From Microbacteriaceae bacterium VKM Ac-2855 (lineage in GTDB: Bacteria > Actinomycetota > Actinomycetes > Actinomycetales > Microbacteriaceae), in assembly GCA_013204985.1 (NCBI GenBank), contig JABMLG010000006.1, positions 124,001-188,000 on the forward strand: a stretch of 64,000 nucleotides of DNA. Reading direction: 5' to 3'. Each line of letters starts with the position of its first letter. Position 1 is the stretch's first letter. This document shows, one piece after another, positions 8,448 to 17,271 of the stretch. The notes under the pieces were generated by a model. The model saw nothing but the letters and a program-made list of their open reading frames with translations. It made no database searches and had not been told where the DNA came from. The translations under genes were made by a program, and so were the position numbers.

Positions 8448-9293
8448 TCAGGCCTTGGCCACCACGGCGAGGACCGTTTCGTGCAGTGCGCCGTTCGTCG
8501 CGATAGCGCTGCCGTGCCAGGGGCCCGTCTCCCCGTCGGCGGAGGTGAATCGACCGCCGGCCTCTTCGACGATCGGCACGAGCGCGGCGAGGTCGTAGGG
8601 CTTCACGTCGAATTCGCCGGCACCGTCGATCAGGCCCTCGGCGACCAGCATGTACGGCCAGGCGTCGCCGTAGGCGCGATCGCGCCAGACCGTCCGGGCG
8701 AGCGTGAGCAGTTGCGGCAGGCGGCCCGCGCCGTCCCACTGCTGGATGCTGTTGTAGCTGAAGGTCGCGTGCGCGAGGTCCGAGATCCCGGAGACGTGGA
8801 TCCGGCGCGGCTCTTCGAGGATCGGCGCCGCCAGGATCCCGGTCAGCTCGTCCGGCAGATCGATGTGGCCGACCGCACCGGCCGCTTCGTCGACCCAGGC
8901 GCCGTACCCCTTCGCCGCCCACCATCGCTTGCCGAGGGCGGGAGCGGATACGACTCCGACGACGGGGACGCCCTCGACGGCGAGGGCGATCAGTGTCGCC
9001 CAGATGGGCACGCCGCGCATGAAATGGGCCGTACCGTCGATCGGGTCGATGATCCATTGCCGGGCCGACTCGCCCGCGGTGCCGAACTCCTCGCCGAAGA
9101 TCGAGTCATCGGGGCGCTCGGCGGCGAGGATGTCGCGGATCGCCGTCTCGACCGCCTTGTCCGCATCCGTGACCGGGGTGCGGTCGGGCTTCGTGTCGAC
9201 GACGAGGTCGATCGAGAGGAAGCGATCGCGCGAGATGGCATCAGCGGCGTCGGCGAGTCGGAGGGCGAGGCGCAGATCGTCTTCGAGGGTCAC
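8448..9293 (-). CDS. hisN: Histidinol-phosphatase / inositol-monophosphatase family (HisN)
   Basis: Mg-dependent phosphatase. In actinobacteria this clade removes phosphate from histidinol phosphate in His synthesis. 281 aa from GTG 9293. Metal ligands are visible in GEEFG (about residues 67-71) and IIDPIDGT (about 81-88), and in the C-terminal GDAWPYMLVAEG. The start is fixed by a TATCGT -10 box 6 nt before the GTG (leaderless). The longer open frame upstream reads through tRNA-Lys and is not native. Assignment to HisN rather than another inositol monophosphatase is by overall similarity. Confidence 0.82.
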   Translation of the reverse strand: MTLEDDLRLALRLADAADAISRDRFLSIDLVVDTKPDRTPVTDADKAVETAIRDILAAERPDDSIFGEEFGTAGESARQWIIDPIDGTAHFMRGVPIWATLIALAVEGVPVVGVVSAPALGKRWWAAKGYGAWVDEAAGAVGHIDLPDELTGILAAPILEEPRRIHVSGISDLAHATFSYNSIQQWDGAGRLPQLLTLARTVWRDRAYGDAWPYMLVAEGLIDGAGEFDVKPYDLAALVPIVEEAGGRFTSADGETGPWHGSAIATNGALHETVLAVVAKA

Positions 9294-9299
9294 ACGTCC

Positions 9300-9305
9300 A
9301 CGATA
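9300..9305 (-). promoter_or_regulatory. -10 box of hisN-lipoprotein operon (leaderless)
   Basis: TATCGT on the minus strand, then GGACGT, then the GTG start codon at 9293. Confidence 0.5.
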
Positions 9306-9399
9306 GTCCCGGGCGTGGCGGCGACCGTGCGGCCGGCGGGCCGCGCGGCCTCGGGATTCGACCGTGATGACGGGGAGCGGTCGCCCGCATCCGTTCGAT

Positions 9400-9430
9400 T
9401 TGACGTACCCCGGTGGTGTGCTGCTAATGT
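9400..9430 (+). promoter_or_regulatory. Promoter of tRNA-Lys
   Basis: TTGACG at 9400-9405 and extended -10 TGC-TAATGT ending at 9430, spacer 19 nt. The predicted start is about 30 nt before the mature tRNA. Confidence 0.6.
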
Positions 9431-9469
9431 GATCCCTCGGTTCGGGAAGTGAAAAGCCTGGTCCGAAAC

Positions 9470-9545
9470 GCACCTCTAGCTCAATCGGCAGAGCAACTGA
9501 CTCTTAATCAGTGGGTTCTCGGTTCAAGTCCGAGGGGGTGCACCA
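9470..9545 (+). tRNA. tRNA-Lys (anticodon CTT)
   Basis: Cloverleaf with acceptor arms GCACCTC / GGGGTGC, anticodon stem ACTGA/TCAGT and loop CTCTTAA (anticodon CTT at 9503-9505), T loop GGTTCAAGTCC. Discriminator A at 9542 and encoded CCA at 9543-9545. Confidence 0.96.
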
Positions 9546-9547
9546 CC

Positions 9548-9585
9548 GAAGCCCGGCGCCAGAGATGGCGCCGGGCTTCTGTCTT
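9548..9585 (+). terminator. Terminator of tRNA-Lys
   Basis: GAAGCCCGGCGCC and its exact complement (9548-9560 / 9567-9579) around a 6-nt loop, followed by a T-rich stretch TGTCTTTCT. A second hairpin (ATCCCCG at 9611 / CGGGGAT at 9637) lies in the leader of the next gene. Confidence 0.85.
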
Positions 9586-9698
9586 TCTGGCGTGTAACGG
9601 CCGTCTGAGTATCCCCGGCGAGCCTTCGTCGGCCCGCGGGGATCCGGTCGGTTCGTGAAAGCCTGGACCCTCCCCGTCCGCTCCACGAAAGGACAGCC

Positions 9699-10913
9699 GT
9701 GCCGCCGCTCTCCCTCCCCGCAACGGACCTCACCGATCCCACCGTGCTCGGCGATCTCGGTTCGATCGCGCTCGCCCTGCTGATCGCCGTCGCGATCGCC
9801 CTGGCCGTCACCGCCGTCGTCGCCCTCGTCGTGCGCACCATCGGCCGCCGGAAAGCCTGGGCTCGCCTTCTCATCCGACGCGACCGCATCCCGTTCCGCG
9901 TGCTCCTGCTCGTCATCGCCGCGTGGGCTGCTCTCGCCAGTACGGTGCCCGATCCGACCTGGTCCGAGATCCTCGGCCGTCTCTTCCAGATCGCGACGAT
10001 AGCCGCCGTGGCCTGGCTCGTCGGCGCCACCTTCGTCTTCCTCGAAGACCTCGGCGCCGAGCGCTACCGCACCGACACGGCGGACAACCGCCGCGCACGA
10101 CGTCTGCGCACGCAGATGACGATCATCCGGCGCGTCGCCGTCGCGGTGGTCGTGGTCGTCGCCATCGGCGCGGCGCTGCTGACCTTCCCGGAGGCGCGCA
10201 CGGCCGGTGCGAGCCTGCTCGCCTCGGCCGGTGTGCTCTCGATCGTCGCCGGTCTCGCCGCCCAGTCGAGCCTCACCAACATCTTCGCGGGCGTGCAGCT
10301 CGCCTTCAGCGACGCGATCCGGCTCGACGACGTGGTGATCGTCGAGAACGAGTGGGGGCGGATCGAGGAGATCACGCTCACCTACGTCGTGGTGCACATC
10401 TGGGACGACCGCCGCCTCGTGCTGCCGACGAACTACTTCACCACCAAGCCGTTCCAGAACTGGACGCGCACGCGCTCCGAGCTCCTGGGCGCCGTGGAGT
10501 TCGATCTCGACTGGCGCGTGCGTCCCGACGCGATGCGCGACGAGTTGCACCGGGTGCTCGCGCTGACCGACCTCTGGGACCAGCGCGTGAGCGTGCTGCA
10601 GGTGACGGATGCGATCAACGGCTACGTCCGCATCCGCATCCTCGTCACCGCCGTCGACGCGCCTACGCTCTTCGATCTGCGCTGCTACATCCGTGAACAT
10701 CTCGTCGAGTGGCTGCACACCAACGACGCTCCGGCCCTGCCTCGCCAGCGCGTGCAGATGACCGAGGATGCGGGCGAGCACGGTGCCGCGCGCATCTCGG
10801 CGACACCGCACACCCACACACCCGACAACCTGTTCTCGGGTGACGCCGCCTCGGAGGAGCGCGGCGCGATGTTCACAGGACTGATCCCGACGCAGCGCCC
10901 GCCGCAGAACTGA
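9699..10913 (+). CDS. Mechanosensitive ion channel (MscS family)
   Basis: 404-aa inner-membrane channel that opens on osmotic downshock. N-terminal helices at about residues 20-45, 70-85, 95-115 and 145-165, then the pore and beta domain core: SAGVLSIVAGLAAQSSLTN, DAIRLDDVVIVENEWGRIEE, and the conserved LPTNYFTTKPFQNWTR. The last 60 residues are charged and cytoplasmic. GTG start with AAAGGA 6 nt upstream. It sits just downstream of tRNA-Lys and is convergent with the hydrolase gene. Confidence 0.92.
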   Translation: MPPLSLPATDLTDPTVLGDLGSIALALLIAVAIALAVTAVVALVVRTIGRRKAWARLLIRRDRIPFRVLLLVIAAWAALASTVPDPTWSEILGRLFQIATIAAVAWLVGATFVFLEDLGAERYRTDTADNRRARRLRTQMTIIRRVAVAVVVVVAIGAALLTFPEARTAGASLLASAGVLSIVAGLAAQSSLTNIFAGVQLAFSDAIRLDDVVIVENEWGRIEEITLTYVVVHIWDDRRLVLPTNYFTTKPFQNWTRTRSELLGAVEFDLDWRVRPDAMRDELHRVLALTDLWDQRVSVLQVTDAINGYVRIRILVTAVDAPTLFDLRCYIREHLVEWLHTNDAPALPRQRVQMTEDAGEHGAARISATPHTHTPDNLFSGDAASEERGAMFTGLIPTQRPPQN

Positions 10914-10930
10914 CCGCGGCGGGCGGTTCG

Positions 10931-11677
10931 TCAGCCGACCGCGAGGAACGGCACGAGCGCGTCGGCGATCGCGGCGTGCGCCTCCTCCTCCGAGATCGTC
11001 GCGGTGCCGTCGCCGGGCTGCTCGCCGTAGGAGCCGAACTCGGCGTGGTTGCCTCCCTCGATCTGCACGAACCGCGCATCCGCCGGGAGCTCATCCGCCG
11101 CGGCCTCGATCTTCGCGGGCGTGCTCAGGCCGTCTTCGCTGCCGCCGATGCTCAGCACGGCGAGACCCGAGTCGGAGAGGTCGTTCGCACAGTAACTGCC
11201 GAAGAGCACGAGGCCGGCTGCGTCTTCGGCGTACTGGCAGGCCTTCACCCCGCCCAGGGAGTGCCCGCCGACGTACCAGGTCGACACGTCGTCGGCTTGC
11301 GCGGTGAAGGTGTCGAGCCCGCGCAGGTCGAAGAACGCCAGGTTGAGGATCGGTTTCGTGATGACCACGGTGCCGCCCGCCTCGACGACCGGAGCGAGCA
11401 CGCTCTCGTAGGCGTGCGGGTCGACCTTCGCTCCCGGGACGAACACCAGGCCGACTCCGTCGACCGCGTCGTTCGGCGACATCACGATCGCGGAGTCGGA
11501 CTCGGTCACGAGGACCTCCGGATTCGCGGCGACGGCGGCCAGCGGATCCGGCTCCGCGGCCATCACGAGTTGCGACCAGATCAGGAAGCCGACGATCGCG
11601 AGAGCGAACGCTCCCAGCGCACTGAATCCGATCCCTCGGACGACTCGGACGGGACGCGAGCGTGGTCGACGGGCCAT
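10931..11677 (-). CDS. Membrane-anchored alpha/beta hydrolase
   Basis: 248 aa with an N-terminal signal anchor (about residues 15-40) and an extracytoplasmic alpha/beta-hydrolase domain. Nucleophile elbow GGHSLGG (about 137-143), acid in GGSEDGLS and His in EGGNHAEFG complete the triad. PF12695-like. Substrate unknown. It follows the GH15 gene by 36 nt but has its own TAGAGT -10 box. Confidence 0.83.
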   Translation of the reverse strand: MARRPRSRPVRVVRGIGFSALGAFALAIVGFLIWSQLVMAAEPDPLAAVAANPEVLVTESDSAIVMSPNDAVDGVGLVFVPGAKVDPHAYESVLAPVVEAGGTVVITKPILNLAFFDLRGLDTFTAQADDVSTWYVGGHSLGGVKACQYAEDAAGLVLFGSYCANDLSDSGLAVLSIGGSEDGLSTPAKIEAAADELPADARFVQIEGGNHAEFGSYGEQPGDGTATISEEEAHAAIADALVPFLAVG

Positions 11678-11683
11678 GCGCTC

Positions 11684-11689
11684 ACTCTA
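11684..11689 (-). promoter_or_regulatory. -10 box of hydrolase gene (leaderless)
   Basis: TAGAGT on the minus strand, then GAGCGC, then the ATG at 11677. Confidence 0.45.
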
Positions 11690-11713
11690 CGGAACGCCGA
11701 CACCACGACGGCT

Positions 11714-13528
11714 TCAGTCCCGCAGGGACTCCTGCAGCGTGTCCGCATCCTCCTCCGGTGCGGCCGCGGCAAGGGCATCGGCGGCCCGCACGAGAGCGAG
11801 GTGCGAGAGCGCCTGCGGGGTGTTGCCGGCGTGCCGCGCGTTCTCGACGTCGTACTCCTCCGAGAACAGCCCTACATCGTTGCCGAGACCGACCAGCCGC
11901 TCCATCAATTCCTGCGCGTCCTCGAGCCGTCCCGAGGCGGCGTACTGCGAGACGAGCCAGAAGGAGCAGGCGAGGAACGGATGCTCGCCGCCGGCGAGCC
12001 CGTCGCTCGTGGCCTCGGTGCGATAGCGGTGCAGCAGGCCGTCGTGCACGAGCATCCGCTCGATCTCGGCGACGGTGCCGAGCATCCGCGGGTCGTCGGC
12101 ATCGCAGTAGCCGACCATGGGGATCACCAGGAGTGACGCGTCGACTTCGGTGGAGCCGTAATACTGCACGAAGTGGCCGCGTTCGCGGTCGAAGCCGTGC
12201 TCCTCGATCTCGGCGCGCACCGTGTCGCGCAGGGCGGCCCAGCGATCCGCCGGACCCTCGAGGCCGCACTCGCGAACGCCACGCACCGCCCGATCCAGCG
12301 CCGCCCAGATCATCACACGGGAGTGCGTGAAGTGCCGCTGCGGACCACGCATCTCCCAGATGCCGTTGTCGGGGCGCTGCCAGTTGTCCTCGACGAAGCC
12401 CAGCAGCGCGCGCTGCAGCGGCCACGAGTACTCGGTCTCGTCGATCCCTGCCAGGCGGGCCTCGTGCAACGCCACCATGACCTCGCCGATGACGTCGGCC
12501 TGGTACTGGTCGACGGCTCCGTTGCCCACCCGCACCGGGGCGGCGCCGCCGTAGCCGGGCAGGCTTTCGATCTCTCGCTCGGGCAGCTCGCGTTCGCCGG
12601 CGACGCCGTACATGATCTGCACGTCGGCAGGGTCTCCCGCGATGGCGCGCAAGAGCCAGTCCCGCCATTTCGTCGCCTCGTCGTCGAACCCGTGGGCCAT
12701 CAGCGCCTCGAGCGTCAGTGACGCGTCGCGCAGCCAGACGTAGCGGTAGTCCCAGTTGCGGGCACCACCGAACTGCTCCGGGAGCGAGGTGGTCACCGCG
12801 GCGACGATGCCCCCGGTGTCTTCGTCGGTGAGCGCTCGAAGGGTGAGCAGCGAGCGCATCACGGCGGCGCGGTAGGGGCCCTCGTGGGTGAGATTCGACG
12901 CCCAATCGCCCCACCAGCGGGTGGTCTGCGCGATCGCCTCGTCGATGTCCGTCGCGCTCGGGGTCGCGCGGTGCGAGGGATACCAGGTGAGGGAGAGGTC
13001 GACGGTGCGGCCGGCCTCGACATCGAACTCGGCCGTGTGCACATGGTCGTCGGCGCGCAGAGCCACCCCGCGGACGACGACCGCGTTCGGACCGGCGACC
13101 GCGAGCAAGGCGGGAGCGTCATCAGTGCCGACCTGACGCATCCACGGCAGCACCTTCGCGTAATCGAAGCGGATTCGCAGTTCCTGCCGCATCGGCACGG
13201 TGCCGCTCACGCCGACGACCCGACGCAACACATCCGCTCGACGGTCGCCGATGGGCATCAGCTCGGTCACCTCGACCGTCCCTGTCGCGGTGGTCCAGGT
13301 CGTGAGCAGGATGAGGGAATCCCCGAGATACCGCCGCGTCGCGGAGGCGGAAGGGTCGACCGGCCGCAGCGACCACGCGCCTTCTTCGCGGCCGCCGAGC
13401 AGCGCTCCGAAGAACGACGCCGAGTCGTAGCGCGGCATGCAGAGCCAGTCGATCGATCCCTCCCGTGAGACAAGGGCAGCGGTGTGGCAGTCGCTGATGA
13501 CGGCGTAGTCCTCGATCGGCGTGAGCAT
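11714..13528 (-). CDS. Glycoside hydrolase family 15 protein (glucoamylase or trehalase)
   Basis: 604 aa. The N-terminal beta-sandwich starts with the signature IEDYAVISDCHTAALVSREG and SIDWLCMPRYDS. The (alpha/alpha)6 catalytic domain from about residue 230 contains WDYRYVWLRDASLTLEAL and the acid-bearing GIWEMRG. No signal peptide, so cytoplasmic. Known GH15 enzymes of this intracellular actinobacterial type include trehalases and glucoamylases. Trehalose-synthesis genes otsAB lie 4 kb away, which makes trehalase attractive but unproven. Divergent from the zwf paralogue with a 72-nt gap. The start is set by alignment of IEDYA near the N-terminus. Confidence 0.88.
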   Translation of the reverse strand: MLTPIEDYAVISDCHTAALVSREGSIDWLCMPRYDSASFFGALLGGREEGAWSLRPVDPSASATRRYLGDSLILLTTWTTATGTVEVTELMPIGDRRADVLRRVVGVSGTVPMRQELRIRFDYAKVLPWMRQVGTDDAPALLAVAGPNAVVVRGVALRADDHVHTAEFDVEAGRTVDLSLTWYPSHRATPSATDIDEAIAQTTRWWGDWASNLTHEGPYRAAVMRSLLTLRALTDEDTGGIVAAVTTSLPEQFGGARNWDYRYVWLRDASLTLEALMAHGFDDEATKWRDWLLRAIAGDPADVQIMYGVAGERELPEREIESLPGYGGAAPVRVGNGAVDQYQADVIGEVMVALHEARLAGIDETEYSWPLQRALLGFVEDNWQRPDNGIWEMRGPQRHFTHSRVMIWAALDRAVRGVRECGLEGPADRWAALRDTVRAEIEEHGFDRERGHFVQYYGSTEVDASLLVIPMVGYCDADDPRMLGTVAEIERMLVHDGLLHRYRTEATSDGLAGGEHPFLACSFWLVSQYAASGRLEDAQELMERLVGLGNDVGLFSEEYDVENARHAGNTPQALSHLALVRAADALAAAAPEEDADTLQESLRD

Positions 13529-13587
13529 CTTGTGATCGTGGCAGCAAATCCTGAGTGGCGTCACGCGTACACGCCGAGCGTCGTGAG

Positions 13588-13593
13588 TAGGGT
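13588..13593 (+). promoter_or_regulatory. -10 box of zwf paralogue (leaderless)
   Basis: TAGGGT, then 7 nt, then the ATG at 13601. Confidence 0.5.
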
Positions 13594-13600
13594 GACGAGC

Positions 13601-14974
13601 ATGTCCGGATACGCCTCCACCCTGCTCATCCTCGGCGCGAGCGGCGACCTCTCCTCGCGCCTGCTGCTGCCCGCCCTCGGTCAACTGCTTCAGCGTGAGC
13701 CGGAGCGCCGCGTCGCGCTCGTCGGCGCCGGACGGGAGGACTGGTCGGCCCAGAAATGGCAGCAGGCCGTGAGCACTTCGTTCAGCACCGTGTCGGCAGA
13801 GGGCGAGGGCGTCACCGCCCTGCTCGGCGCTACCCGCTACCAGGCGCTCGACGTCACCGATGGCGCGGCGCTGAGGGCTCTGATCGACTCCTGCGCCGGC
13901 CCGGTCGCCGTGTACTTCGCACTGCCGCCCGCGATCGCCGCCCGCGCCTGCGATGCGCTGGCGGCCACGGGGCTGCCGGAGGGCACCGTGCTGGCGCTCG
14001 AGAAGCCGTTCGGTACCGACGAGGCGAGCGCCCACGCGCTGAACACCGTGCTGGCCACCCTGGTGCCCGAGGACAGGGTGCACCGGGTGGACCACTTCCT
14101 CGGGCGATCCACGGTCTTCAACATCCTCGGCCTGCGCTTCGCGAACCGCATCATGGAACCGCTGTGGTCGGCGCAGCACATCGAATCCGTCGCCATCGTC
14201 TACGACGAGCAGCTCGGTCTCGAGGGCCGCGCCGGCTACTACGACACGGCCGGCGCGCTGACCGACATGATCCAGAGCCACCTGCTGCAGGTGCTCGCCG
14301 TTCTCGCGATGGAGCCGCCGTCGACGCTGGGCGCCGCCGACCTCCGCGACGCGAAGGGACTCGTGCTCCGCGCCACGCGCGTCCTGGGCGATGACCCGGC
14401 CACCTCCTCGCGACGTGCCCGCTACACCAGCGGGACGATCGACGGGCGCACCCTGCCGTCGTACGTGGACGAGAACGGTGTCGATCCGGCTCGCGGCACC
14501 GAGACCCTGGCCGAGCTGACCGTCGGCATCGACACGTGGCGCTGGGCCGGCGTACCTTTCACGCTGCGTTCGGGCAAGGCCCTCGGGCAGCGGCGCCGCG
14601 AGATCGTGATCCGGTTCAAGCCGGTGCCGCATCTGCCGACCGGACTGCACGGCGCCGAGACGCCGACCGTGCTGCGGCTCTTCCTCGCGCCCGACGAGAT
14701 GGCGCTCGAGCTCAACATCAACGGCCCCGGCGATCCCTACCAGCTCGAGCGTGTCTCGCTGGGAGCCGAGTTCGGCGAGGGCCAGTTACTGGCGTACGGC
14801 GAGGTGCTCTCGGGAGTACTGGACGATGACCCGACGCTGTCCGTGCGCGGCGATACGGCCGAGCAATGCTGGCGGATCGTGCAACCGGCGCTCGACGCGT
14901 GGCACCGCAACGAGGTGCCGATCGAGGACTACGCCGCCGGTTCCGAAGGCCCGGGGGAGTGGCCGGCGCTCTGA
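13601..14974 (+). CDS. zwf: Glucose-6-phosphate dehydrogenase, short form (Zwf family)
   Basis: Oxidises glucose 6-phosphate to 6-phosphogluconolactone with NAD(P). 457 aa, about 40-50 residues shorter than a usual Zwf. Nucleotide motif GASGDLSSR (about residues 11-19), EKPFGTD (about 134-140) and the substrate/catalytic segment RVDHFLGR (about 162-169) are present. The C-terminal domain is intact. There is no opcA, tal or tkt nearby, so this is probably a second, specialised paralogue rather than the pentose-phosphate operon copy. Its partner may be the divergent GH15 enzyme, which would supply glucose. Confidence 0.85.
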   Translation: MSGYASTLLILGASGDLSSRLLLPALGQLLQREPERRVALVGAGREDWSAQKWQQAVSTSFSTVSAEGEGVTALLGATRYQALDVTDGAALRALIDSCAGPVAVYFALPPAIAARACDALAATGLPEGTVLALEKPFGTDEASAHALNTVLATLVPEDRVHRVDHFLGRSTVFNILGLRFANRIMEPLWSAQHIESVAIVYDEQLGLEGRAGYYDTAGALTDMIQSHLLQVLAVLAMEPPSTLGAADLRDAKGLVLRATRVLGDDPATSSRRARYTSGTIDGRTLPSYVDENGVDPARGTETLAELTVGIDTWRWAGVPFTLRSGKALGQRRREIVIRFKPVPHLPTGLHGAETPTVLRLFLAPDEMALELNINGPGDPYQLERVSLGAEFGEGQLLAYGEVLSGVLDDDPTLSVRGDTAEQCWRIVQPALDAWHRNEVPIEDYAAGSEGPGEWPAL

Positions 14975-14989
14975 CGCCGAGCACGAACG

Positions 14990-15035
14990 ACGAACGACGA
15001 ACGCGCCCTCTGCGGAGGGCGCGTTCGTCGTTCGT
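14990..15035. terminator. Long convergent hairpin
   Basis: Perfect 21-bp stem (14990-15010 / 15015-15035) with loop TGCG between the zwf paralogue and the convergent hypothetical gene. It has no T-tract on either side. Left arm contains tandem ACGA(A)CG units. Confidence 0.7.
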
Positions 15036-15054
15036 CAGCGAGCGGAGCCGGTGT

Positions 15055-15540
15055 TCAGTGCACGGACGCGTCGGCGCGGGTCGGATCGGTTGCGGCCGGA
15101 GCCGCAGCCTCGCTGACGGGCGTCTCGACGCGAGTGCTCGCCTCGGGGTCGGCCCACACGGTGATCGGCTCGGGGTGCCACGACAGCGCCGCGGGTTCGG
15201 CGGAGGTGCTCAGTTCGGGCAGCGGGATCGGTTCGGTCGAGGCGCGCATGATCGGCTGGGCAGCCGTCATCGGGCTGGCTTCATCCGGCAGGGCGCGGCC
15301 CTCGCGGACCTGCTCCTCCTGGATCGCCGCCGACAACTCGTGGGCGAGAGAGCGCGCGAGCATGCCGTGGAAGATCGGGTCGCGATCGTCGTGGCTGCGT
15401 CGAGTGACGACCCACGCCCCCTCGGCGCCGACGAACTGCGCGAGCTTCTCGTGCACCACCGCGAAGAGCTGATCCTGCGACAGCGGCGGGATCGCCGGCT
15501 GGGAGACGGGCGGCTTCGGCCGCCGGAGTCGAAACTTCAT
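15055..15540 (-). CDS. Hypothetical protein, Pro/Glu-rich C-terminus
   Basis: 161 aa, not recognised. N-terminus basic and proline-rich (MKFRLRRPKPPVSQP), a middle segment (about residues 20-85) with predicted helices and a VGAEGAWVVTRRS strand, then a low-complexity Ala/Pro/Glu tail. No signal peptide or membrane helix. Codon use matches neighbours, so likely real. Confidence 0.6.
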   Translation of the reverse strand: MKFRLRRPKPPVSQPAIPPLSQDQLFAVVHEKLAQFVGAEGAWVVTRRSHDDRDPIFHGMLARSLAHELSAAIQEEQVREGRALPDEASPMTAAQPIMRASTEPIPLPELSTSAEPAALSWHPEPITVWADPEASTRVETPVSEAAAPAATDPTRADASVH

Positions 15541-15673
15541 GGTGCTCCCCGTTCCGGTGCTGGATCTCGTGTGGATCCAGTGTCACCGTGCAGCAGGGGG
15601 CCGAGCCGGTGACACGCCGGATGTCGCCGGAACGACGCTGCAGACGCGTCGAATCGGTGATGCGGGTGCCGTC

Positions 15674-15868
15674 TCAGCGATCGTCGTCGGCGAGCTTCTT
15701 CGAGTCGTACGAGACGGAACCGATCGCGACGGCGACGGAGATCGCCCAGCTCAGCCACTGCAGGTAGAGGCGCCAATCGCGGGGACCGTTACGGGTGGTC
15801 TGCAGAGTGGACCAGCCGCCGACGATGGCGCTGATCACGCTGGTGTTGAAGATGAACTTGCGCATCAT
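15674..15868 (-). CDS. Small membrane protein
   Basis: 64 aa starting MMRKFIFNTS, chosen because AGGAGG lies 3-8 nt before the first ATG. Two hydrophobic stretches (about residues 5-20 and 34-51) flank a basic segment (TTRNGPRDWR), and the tail is acidic. No family recognised. Resembles the small conserved actinobacterial two-helix proteins that are often annotated as hypothetical. Confidence 0.6.
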   Translation of the reverse strand: MMRKFIFNTSVISAIVGGWSTLQTTRNGPRDWRLYLQWLSWAISVAVAIGSVSYDSKKLADDDR

Positions 15869-15993
15869 CGCCTCCTGTTTGTCAGTTACGACGCTAGTGC
15901 CCGCCGTCAGCGCCACCGTACCGCTTGACAGCGACTTCCCGGTTGGGCGACGGTGTGCAACGCGGTCGATCCGGAACCGCGGACGGAGGCTGT

Positions 15994-17145
15994 ATGCGCA
16001 CGGCGATCATCGGGGCGGCTCTGCTCCTGCTGGGGGCGCTCGCCGTCGTGTTCGGCCTGATCCCGTCGGATGCTCTGCTCGACCTGGTCGAGCGGACCCT
16101 GCCTATCCTCGCGTTCGTCACCGCGATCACCGTGGTCGCCGAACTCGCCTCCGCCGCGGGCGTGTTCACGGCTCTGGCCGAGGTCGCCGCCCGGTGGGGG
16201 CGCGGGCGGACAGCGCTGCTCTGGGCGCTCGTCGTGCTGCTCGCGGTCTGCTGCACCGTCTTCCTCTCGCTCGACACGACGGCCGTGCTGCTCACGCCGG
16301 TCGTCGTGCTGCTGGCCCGACACATCGGCGTGGCTCCGCTGCCGTTCGCGCTCGCGACGGTCTGGCTCGCGAACACGGCCTCGCTGCTGCTGCCGGTGTC
16401 CAACCTGACCAACCTGCTCGCGGAGCACCGGATGGGCGTCGATTCGCCCGCGGAGTTCGCGTCGCTCACCGCGCTGCCGGCCCTGGTCGCGGTGCTCATC
16501 CCGGTTCTGATCCTCGCGATCGTGTTCCGGCGAGCGCTGCGCGGACGCTACGAGGTGGGGGAGAGGACGCCCATCGAGGATCGAGCGCTGTTCGTCATCG
16601 CGGTGGTGGTGCTGGTGCTGCTGCTGCCCGCGCTCGTCTCGGGTCTGGAGGTCTGGATCCCGGCCACGGTCGCCGCGATCGTGCTCGCGATCGCCTTCGC
16701 CGTGCGCCGTCGCTCCGCTCTCTCGTTCTCGCTTCTGCCCTGGCAACTGTTGCTGTTCGCCGGCGGGCTCTTCCTCGTGATGGAAGCGGCTCACGGCCTC
16801 GGCCTCGGCGCGGTGCTCGCCGCGGTCGCCGGAGAGGGCGATGGCCCGCTCGCCCTGCTTCGGGTCGCCGCATCCGGCATGGTGTCGGCGAACCTGGTCG
16901 ACAATCTGCCGGCGTATCTGGCGCTCGAACCCTCGGCGGGGTCACCCGAACGATTCGTCGCGCTGTTGATCGGCGTCAACGCAGGGCCCCTCATCACGCC
17001 GTGGGCCTCCCTGGCGACGCTGCTGTGGCATCAGCGACTGCGCGCGCTCGACGTCGAGATCTCGTGGCGTCGCTACGCCCTCCTCGGCCTGGTCGCGGCC
17101 CCCGTCACCGTGCTGGCCGCGACACTCGCTCTCAGCCTCGTCTGA
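15994..17145 (+). CDS. ArsB/NhaD/SLC13-type anion or ion transporter
   Basis: 383 aa, about 10-11 hydrophobic helices. Two half-repeats each contain the ion-transporter signature: VFLSLDTTAVLLTPVVVLLA with NTASLLLPVSNLTNLL in the first half, and SANLVDNLPAYLAL with GVNAGPLITPWASLATLLW in the second. This is typical of the IT superfamily (arsenite, citrate or Na+/H+ antiporters). No arsenic genes are adjacent, so substrate is open. ATG at 15994 has GGAGG 4 nt upstream. Confidence 0.8.
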   Translation: MRTAIIGAALLLLGALAVVFGLIPSDALLDLVERTLPILAFVTAITVVAELASAAGVFTALAEVAARWGRGRTALLWALVVLLAVCCTVFLSLDTTAVLLTPVVVLLARHIGVAPLPFALATVWLANTASLLLPVSNLTNLLAEHRMGVDSPAEFASLTALPALVAVLIPVLILAIVFRRALRGRYEVGERTPIEDRALFVIAVVVLVLLLPALVSGLEVWIPATVAAIVLAIAFAVRRRSALSFSLLPWQLLLFAGGLFLVMEAAHGLGLGAVLAAVAGEGDGPLALLRVAASGMVSANLVDNLPAYLALEPSAGSPERFVALLIGVNAGPLITPWASLATLLWHQRLRALDVEISWRRYALLGLVAAPVTVLAATLALSLV

Positions 17146-17156
17146 CCGTCGGCTGA

Positions 17157-17162
17157 TAGCCT
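17157..17162 (+). promoter_or_regulatory. otsA -10 box
   Basis: TAGCCT, predicted start near 17169. It is followed by AGGA at 17174-17177 and an ATG at 17180, but this ATG is out of frame with otsA (see findings). Confidence 0.45.
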
Positions 17163-17271
17163 CGGAACCCACCAGGACAATGCACGACCCACGATCGGAT
17201 CCCTCATTTCCTCGCTCTCCGCCGCCTCCGTCGAGACCCCCTCCACCGCCACCGGCCGCTTCGGCTTCGTC

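Noticed and set aside
8448-9473. hisN starting at an ATG near 9473 (341 aa)
   Set aside because: This extension would run through tRNA-Lys sequence and an unconserved Arg-rich stretch. The GTG at 9293 has a well-placed -10 box and matches family length.
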